Positions 57,053-64,000 of a stretch of DNA of 64,000 bases are shown here, piece by piece. The DNA comes from Hermatobates lingyangjiaoensis (Eukaryota; Arthropoda; Insecta; Hemiptera; Hermatobatidae): NCBI GenBank assembly GCA_026182355.1, contig JAPFBL010000084.1:12198001-12262000 (forward strand). Reading direction: 5' to 3'. Made by a program: the position numbers and the translations under genes. How positions within the stretch are numbered: position 1 is the stretch's first letter; the number at the start of each line of letters is the position of its first letter. The notes beneath the pieces are model-generated. The model was not told where the DNA came from and did no database searches. It saw only the letters and a program-made list of their open reading frames with translations.

Positions 57053-57405
57053 TATTAGTGTACTTCGGTAGCAGTCCTTCTTTTATACATGATTGGTTGT
57101 ACACGACTGAATATTGTCGGTCGATGATCTTCTTCTCCAACTTTTCAAGTTTGCGAAAAATTAATTTTTTTTTTAAAAAAAAAAGACGCCTCAACATGCA
57201 CCTTCAATCAGGAGCTATAAAGAACCACACCAGACAAGCACACAACTCCGACCTATCCCACCAGGACCTTACAGAGAACACCACCATCATCAGGCAAACC
57301 AATGATTACAATAGACTCCCAATCTATGAAGCAATAGAATTATATATATATATATATATATATATTTGTAAATTTGGGGAGCAATTCTTCTTTTATACAT
57401 GTTTT
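57053..57405 (+). pseudogene. Penelope-like fragments D and E: ORF starts, tails and a GIY-YIG piece
   Basis: Minus strand 57053-57170 reads FFRKLEKLEKKII, then [12 protein letters not shown] running into TA. Minus strand 57360-57411 gives SFNKTCIKEELLPKFTN, again into TA. Between them, + strand 57185-57342 codes RRLNMHLQSGAIKNHTRQAH and LPIYEAIELYI, a GIY-YIG fragment lacking the YIG block, which itself ends in a TA tract (57343-57366). This appears to be a much-deleted element. Confidence 0.75.
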
Positions 57406-58017
57406 GTTGAATGACCTTTGTACTTAGGAAAAAGATAAGAATAGGGTAGTATATAATAAAAGAATAGTATAAAATCACCAAATAAATAAGAGAAGAATAT
57501 AAGTTAATAAAAAATAAATTCCAAATATATAAAAAATAAAACATAATAAATACTTTATTTCCTATATTTTTTACGATATATAAGTCTATATTTCCTATTT
57601 ATTTTTCATTTATATAATCTACTTTTGTTTATGCTACGTTTTGATACTTTTATGCTACTTTTCTTTTTCAGAAAGCGCTATTCCCTTCTCTTTCCCTTGT
57701 CATCTTTTAATTTATTATCTTTCCTAACTTACTGTACTTCCTTATTCTTCAGTCTATTCCTTCTCCAAGTTCCTAAACCTTTAAATATTTTTTCACTTTA
57801 TTTCTTGCTTAATTTTTTTCGGCTGGTTCTTTTTTTTAGTCAATCGCATGATTGGCTTCCCTGTTTCCAACCTTCGCTGCATCGCTCATTTGGTCTCCTT
57901 TCACTAAATTAAAGGTGGCTGAAACAAAATATTCGAAACTATAAGTGTGTTACTTTCTTTCATTTATGCTTCTTTACTGTTTCTGTCATTCCGAATCGTC
58001 TTCAGAATATTCAATTA

Positions 58018-58035
58018 GATATATATATATATATT
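58018..58035. repeat. (TA)n tract
   Basis: Short TA repeat. Confidence 0.85.
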
Positions 58036-58429
58036 TTGATTTTGATGTAACAGATACGCATACCATAAATATTGTTAAATATTAGGATATCATACAAAGT
58101 TTTTGGGCTTTTAAAAAGTGTGTTATATGGGTTGAATTTGAGTTTCCTACACAAAGATAAAAATAGGAACTAAGTAGACACAACTAATTTATAACGATTT
58201 AACACTAGCAGTTAACTTCCTTCAGAATAAGCTCGTGGTTGATGAAATCGTGGTTAGGTACCATTAACTTTTTAAGGTATAAAAGAATAAGTGCATGGAC
58301 CTCCTACTTCGTTCTTTTGGCTATTGACTGTGTGATTAGTGCAGCAGATATAAGTATAGGGTTACTGTACGAATCCACAATAATACATAAGCAAATAAGA
58401 ATAATAAAATAATAATAGGTAGGTGTGGT

Positions 58430-58700
58430 GAGGAAAGGCGGGAGGTGGAAACGACTCAAGCTCCACAGTGTTGACTTTGGTTGCAGGCAACGAGCAAGAA
58501 ATGGTCATATACTCCGCCGTGATTTTCTGTGCTGAGTATCGACCATGAAGGCTAACCCACGGACAACTCTCACCTCAATATTGTTATTCTCGATGATCAA
58601 GGTTTGACAGTACTCCACAAATTCAAGTACTGCTCTGTCATTAATGAGTAGAGAACTTTTTGGGTATACCATCAAGTGTCCTGTCATTCCTTATACGCAC
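58430..58700 (-). other. unrecognised open frame in a GC-richer patch
   Basis: Minus-strand frame 58505-58687 reads MVYPKSSLLINDRAVLEFVE, then IEVRVVRGLAFMVDTQHRKS. The amino acid mix looks like a real protein and the patch stands out from its AT-rich flanks. No family is recognised, no strong splice sites were identified, and it may be an exon, a processed fragment or a transposon piece. Confidence 0.3.
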
Positions 58701-58758
58701 CAGATATATACATGATCAATTTGGACAACGAGTTAATTTGTATAATTAATACTTGAAA

Positions 58759-58768
58759 AGAGAGAGAT

Positions 58769-58825
<57 letters not shown>
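58759..58825. repeat. (AG)n microsatellite
   Basis: GA/AG repeat with a few interruptions in the first half. Confidence 0.97.
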
Positions 58826-58828
<3 letters not shown>

Positions 58829-60371
58829 GTCAATGCCATACGCTAGCAACGTGCTTATAATTAAAAATATTAATTATAATAGAATTATAAAAGGCTAACA
58901 TGTTTCCTTCACATTGTATTAACAGCTAAACGAAAAGAACGCCAACAAACAAACTAGCCCATGGACGAGCAAGTGGAACTTAAACAGTTCTTACCACAAC
59001 ATTATTATTAACTGAAAGAAGCATTGTAAAAATACTTAAATGAAGCAGTTAGTCATCAGCCCCATTTACCCATGCTTTCAAAAAGTTTATTACATACCTA
59101 TAAGGAGTGAGATTGCATGTCACTTGCCTTGTAGGAGTGCAGGCTACACGAGTCGAGGCACCATCCTGCTTGAGTTGTGCCAACCTTGTATAATTTAATT
59201 TAAAATATCTGCATATAATCTAAAACTATGCAAAAAAACGTCATGGTTGGTTTTAGTTAAATGGAATGAGTCCAAAAATTATATTACTGGGACATATTAA
59301 ATAATGTTAGGTATTAATTGGGTATTAGGTATTTTATTAACACATAAACAACCACTTATTTTAGGGAAAAAATGCCACTATTGTTCATTCATATGAAAAA
59401 ATTAATTAAATTTTTTTTTAAATCACATTAGGTTTCAAACCACGACATTTTCAAGAATTTAATATGAATGAAAAAATAGCTAAAGTTTACTATTTATTAT
59501 ACTAGATTTAATCAGTGACATTCTTTTAGAACAATAAAAAAAATTACAATGTAACGAGACATCTACTATTTTAGAAGTAGTTCAATAATTCAGACTATGA
59601 AATATAATGAAGTCATCATATATCAATGACAATGCAAAGAGGAATTCCTCGAATGATATTTATGGACAATCTAAACTTAAATGTGAAGTAAATGAAAAAT
59701 ATATGTTATATCACACGGATATTTGCCACCAAACATTGTCAAAATCCTTTTTATTGTATATCAAGACATTTTACCCATAACTGTCTTCAAAACGTATTTC
59801 TTAAAGAAACTAAAATAGAATTCTGTTCAAATTTTTAAATATACATTTTCATTCATGTTTTAAATCACACTACCACTGCATACTCGAACTCATTAACTGG
59901 AAAAAGTTTCAACATTAAACCTAAATTGATACGCTATTATCTAACTCCATATTTAAAGGAACTTGATTTCTTTATCAAGAATCAGGGAAAAAAATTCAGT
60001 TTCATAATAAATGTATTCCTTATAAATTAACTGTAAAATTGCTGGCAGTGGAAAGGCTGAGTAAGCAAATGTTAGATTTGCACTTAAAGCAGTGCAGTTC
60101 TCCCACCACTGGGAGATAATATGCTAGTTGTGCTACCTCTGTTGAGACTGGAGTCAAACTCACTTGCACTGCCAGTCACAGGCTTCCTTCACAGTCGTAA
60201 GTACCTTTCTTCTCCCTTAACATTCTCAAACAATAGCATAGCTGCATTGGTAAATAACTTATAACTAGTTTTTAAAAGCTTTAATATAATATCACATATG
60301 TTAATTAACAGATTGATTATATTAACACAACACCTCATTCATTTCCATATGATTGGAATGAAAGAAAGATG

Positions 60372-60453
60372 AGAGCCGCTCTAGAGTCAAGTGAGGACAA
60401 AAGTAATAGGAGTGAAGACTCCTCGAACTCCTCACTTTCTTGGGAGCGGCTAG
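60372..60453. repeat. imperfect hairpin
   Basis: AGCCGCTC...CAAGTGAGGA pairs with TCCTCACTTTCTTGGGAGCGGCT (in pieces) around a 35 bp loop. Higher GC than the surroundings; origin unknown. Confidence 0.6.
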
Positions 60454-60577
60454 TATCATTCTACCTGATCATAACGCAATCAAAAATACTAGAAAGTTTG
60501 TCATCTCTCGTATGTGTTTTCTATTCGTAAATTTAGTCCATCGAACTTTTTTCTATTATTCTTTATATAGAGATATA

Positions 60578-60609
<32 letters not shown>
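60578..60609. repeat. (TA)n tract
   Basis: TA repeat directly before the foldback at 60610. Confidence 0.93.
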
Positions 60610-60612
<3 letters not shown>

Positions 60613-60619
60613 TTCACTA

Positions 60620-60660
60620 AAACAACGACATGTTTCGGTCTCGTAGACCATCATCAGGCT
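60620..60660 (-). ncRNA. hammerhead-like motif, inverted partner
   Basis: Minus-strand copy of the 60722 motif with ACAUGU-C at the cleavage position. Confidence 0.55.
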
Positions 60661-60721
60661 AAGCTTACGACTAAAGTATAGGGTGTATTACAATGTAATA
60701 CTATACTTTAATCGTAAGCTT

Positions 60722-60762
60722 AGCCTGATGATGGTCTACGAGACCGAAACATGTTGTTTTAG
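60722..60762 (+). ncRNA. hammerhead-like motif
   Basis: CUGAUGA, extra U, helix II GGUCU-ACG-AGACC, GAAA, self-complementary ACAUGU, U. Helix I is weak (AGC with GUU). Same GAAACAUGU end as in the PLE B arms. Confidence 0.55.
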
Positions 60763-61010
60763 TGAAAATGATATTTAGTTAGTTCTTAAATAGTGTTAGA
60801 TATAAATAGTGTTTAAATGAGTAGTTATGAAAAGGAAAGTTTGAGCCAGTTGATTTTTTTTTTTATTCCCAGAGGAAGTGAGAAGAGCCTGTAGGACATT
60901 AGAGAAACTTTCAAAAAAGGTTTGATATAAAAATTTTGACGGAATTACATGTTTTGAGATCCTCACAGTCGTTTTATGTAGTTTTTTCGATAATGTCTGT
61001 TTGTTTGTTT

Positions 61011-61036
61011 ATGTGTGTGTGTGTGTGTGTGTGTGT
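61011..61036. repeat. (GT)n microsatellite
   Basis: Simple GT repeat. Confidence 0.93.
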
Positions 61037-61039
61037 GTT

Positions 61040-63300
61040 CAAAAGTTTTAGACGCTACTGTTCACAATCTTTGATGGGTCAAATTAATTAAATTAATTAA
61101 TTAACAAAAATGGGCTTCATAGTATAGATGTGTTATATATGTGGGAGTAGTTATTCATAACGGGAAAGTCACTTTTTTGTCCAAAATATGCTTTTAGAGT
61201 CTTGAAATGTTTGCGCCATTTTTGAAGCTACAAAGGAAATAACTTAAAAAATTCTTAGTTTTTAAAACAACTGGAAATATTTTTTTTTAATAAAATGTAA
61301 AAATGTTGACTCATTGTCAATCTGAAAGCTTGATCATATCATATCGTTTGATGGATGAAAATAAAATCATACCTAAAAATACAGAATTATGAGTTAAGGT
61401 AATTTTTTAAAATTACATTAACGAAAGGGGCGTTATAGTACATTTTCTGTTTTCAGAATTTTTTTGTTGACACTAAACGGTTAATTAAAAAACAATGAAA
61501 TTTTTACGAAACAAGTGAACAGAAAATAAGGCATTTATATTAAAAATCTGTGAAATTTGAATTTCTGTAAAGGGGAATAAAATTATAAAAACCGAATATT
61601 CATCCTGGACTAATGAATAGCCTGCTATACTTGTCAGATTTGTTTACAGTTATTTACATGGACTTAGAAATGCAAATTTCTTCACAAATGATATATCTTA
61701 AAAATTTTGACATGACAAGAAATAATATATCTATTTAATAAAAAAAAAAAAAAAAACGTGGATTGTTCTTCAAACCTGCAACGATATCCATTTTAAAGCT
61801 TTTAATTAATATAAGGACGAAAGCATAAGTTTGGTCAATATGTAGAATTGGTTTAAATTCAGAGGAAACAGATTTTTTGTAGAGTTAAAAGTGCATTTGA
61901 AGGTTTCCGAAAATTCCTCATTTTAATTCATTCAGAAATCTATTAATTAGTTCATATCAAAAGGAAAGTATACACATTTTCTTCCTCTTCAAATATAAAC
62001 TGCATGTTCGTGACACAGAATTTCTTTTATTGAGAAAGGCAGCTTTATTAACATAGTTTATAAATGTTGAGTTGTATGCATATTAGCTTATAGATCAAAT
62101 AAACTATTTAGGAATGATAACAGATAAGGATATTATCAAATTAACTTTGTATTTAATTACAAAAACACACATAGAAGTTTATTAATAGCTGAAACCGTGA
62201 AAATGTCAACGACAAACTACATAAGTTGTTTTCTTTCTCTTTATCTGTTTTGTATGTTCACTCACTCTCACTCTATCTCTTGCAAATAGAGCACAAATGG
62301 AAACCCCTTGACTCACAGGATCTGTCTCCCCTTTTATTTTCTCAGTATTCCCTTTTTTATCTTTAGCCCATTTGAGTTATAAGTGAAACATATATTTTTC
62401 TTCTATTATGAAAGATACACTTCCTTTCCTATTGACTTATCTTGATTCTTCTAAACCTCGGCATATCACGGTCTTTTTCTTGTCTATTACTCGTGCTCTT
62501 GGAATAAGTTTTTCTTATGTTGTCAAACATTCTTGTAATCCTCTTACCAACTGAACTTTTTTTTTTAATTATTACCAATTGCGCTTATCAAATTAGACGT
62601 GTTTGTCAATATAATGTTATTCCCCTTGTTTTGAAAATTGTAAAAATTGTCAATAAAATTACAGAAAAAATGAATCATTAAATATATAATAATATATCAA
62701 AAGAAAATAGATTTGAGATATAACTTAAACACTTTAAATATACTAATACACATATCACTTTTAACTGTTGCTAATTGAATTTATAAATATTTTTATCAAT
62801 TTGAAAACTAATGCTCATACTTTAAAAAAATACAAAAACAATATTTGTATAGTGTCTCATATTTATAGTTAAGAATATGCATTATACATTAAAGGAAATC
62901 AAATTGTTTTAAGTTTATATATAGTTAAAACTTAAGTGAGTTTATTAAATCGTTGTTGATATTTACTACTTTTACAATTAGTATTCTAATATCGTACATT
63001 TTTTTTGTTTTTACAACTTTCTCATATCATGTTCTTACATTTTTAACAGATGTATTGTACTTTACTCTTTGATTCTTATATTAGATTACAAGTATAAGAT
63101 AATGAATATAATAGGTATATTTTTTTGTCTATAAACCTATCATGTTTATTCATAAAAGCGTGTCCATTTGCATGTTTAATACAAAATAAATCTTTTATAT
63201 GAAACTATAATAGCTTATTTCATTGGTTTAAAAGTTCTCATATGGATCATCTACAACTAATCAACATCATAGTGTAAAGTAATTCCCAGTTTCCATATGT
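61040..63300. other. AT-rich DNA without recognised features
   Basis: No gene or element recognised; poly(A) and poly(T) runs only. Confidence 0.5.
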
Positions 63301-63310
63301 AAGTAAACGA

Positions 63311-63412
63311 ATAAAGCACAATATGAAACTTTAAAGAGGGACTGAGGTCTTTCGATTCAGTTCGAAAATAAAATAAATATTCGACAATAAAATTTCATAT
63401 TGTGCTTTATAC
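63311..63412. repeat. small foldback with a hammerhead-family fragment
   Basis: ATAAAGCACAATATGAAA at the left and TTTCATATTGTGCTTTAT at the right. The minus strand reads CTGAATCGAAAGACCTCAGTC, like the GAAAGATCTTAGTC end of the 56964 motif but without helix II. Confidence 0.65.
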
Positions 63413-64000
63413 ATGTATTTTTCTTTTACATACTAATAGATGAATTTGCTTTTCAACGATTATAAAAGATAAATGTACTATGAGCTAAACTTGACTATTT
63501 ATTTTTAATATATTCATTCAGTTATATTATGAATGAATGAATGAATATGAATTACCATTTTATGGTAATAAAAATAAAATTACCATTTTTAAGAGCAACA
63601 AAGAATTCTCCATGAAATTACTGCTATAATTAACTAATACTCGTTCTGGTAACTGTTCGACTTAAGATAACGAATTTACTTATTTATTTAAACAATTTTG
63701 GTTATAAATGCAATTAGTACGACTCAATTTTTAATGTTTGACCTTATTAGTGAACTGAGTGTGACACGAGACACTTTCAAGTGATTACTGTTATGGTACA
63801 CAGGCAAAATATTATCTATCCCAAGCTAAATAAGAGGAGGGATTAGCTAAAAAGTTCTCCCAAATATTTAACATCTTTATCAGAAAATAATTAGTAAAGT
63901 TGACTACTACACTAAATTAAATGTACTTGAGTCATTATCCAACGAAAGAAGAAATCATTTGCTCTTCTTAGATATCCTTCTTCATCTATACCAAAGGAGT

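Larger units (their letters stand above)
60610..60775. repeat. foldback repeat with paired hammerhead-like cores
   Basis: Arms of about 80 bp, inverted, differing by 3 and 4 bp indels and few substitutions; centre GTATTAC-AAT-GTAATAC. The + arm has CTGATGA-TGGTCTACGAGACC-GAAACATGTTG, the minus arm the same with ACATGTCG. Confidence 0.92.

Noticed and set aside
59095..59175. GC-richer patch resembling a tRNA-derived repeat
   Set aside because: No promoter boxes in a workable order; single copy in the window.
60040..60200. possible tRNA or tRNA-derived SINE (minus-strand GAGTTTGACTCC like a B box)
   Set aside because: No matching A box at the right distance and no cloverleaf could be drawn by eye.
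1..64000. CRISPR arrays, operons, ribosome binding sites
   Set aside because: The window is animal DNA with spliced genes. The repeats are microsatellites and transposons, with no spacer pattern.

Overview
This is AT-rich eukaryotic (animal) DNA full of (TA)n microsatellites and mobile elements. It carries parts of two genes for nicotinic acetylcholine receptor (nAChR) subunits, head to tail on the + strand. Left: the last two coding exons of an alpha-type subunit (4442-4667 and 14152-14411), whose earlier exons lie off the left edge. Right: a complete seven-exon gene for the arthropod beta1 subunit (31336-45141, predicted 503 residues). The residues match the beta1 type of insects very closely, so the source is an arthropod. 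I cannot name the species. Large introns and heavy Penelope, Helitron and LINE load suggest a large non-dipteran genome, possibly chelicerate or crustacean (inference).

Layout: 1-4441 AT-rich, no gene seen. 4442-14411 alpha-subunit tail; its 9.5 kb intron holds two Penelope-like elements (PLE A and B, 5130-10230), a small palindrome and a decayed Ty3/gypsy piece. 14412-31230 intergenic: a cluster of hammerhead-like repeats between TA tracts (15.8-16.5 kb), a non-autonomous hAT element (21141-21756), decayed LINEs (24.7-28.0 kb) and Helitrons (28.3-30.3 kb). 31236-47000 beta1 gene and probable 3'UTR, with a Helitron 21 bp past exon 2 and a perfect 244 bp palindrome in intron 2. 47-64 kb: no confident host gene; three more PLE remnants (48.7, 50.1 and 57.1 kb) and several foldback repeats.

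The two receptor genes would supply subunits of one pentameric acetylcholine-gated cation channel family. The most interesting non-genic signal is a set of repeats between (TA)n tracts that carry hammerhead-ribozyme-like cores (CUGANGA, stem, GAAA), often as inverted pairs forming long foldbacks. In the best copies a pairing helix I (GACU/AGUC), a helix II with compensating changes and a self-complementary helix III are all visible. The same kind of motif sits in or next to PLE ends, so these look like PLE-derived ribozyme units. Everything here was read by eye; no homology search or folding program was run.
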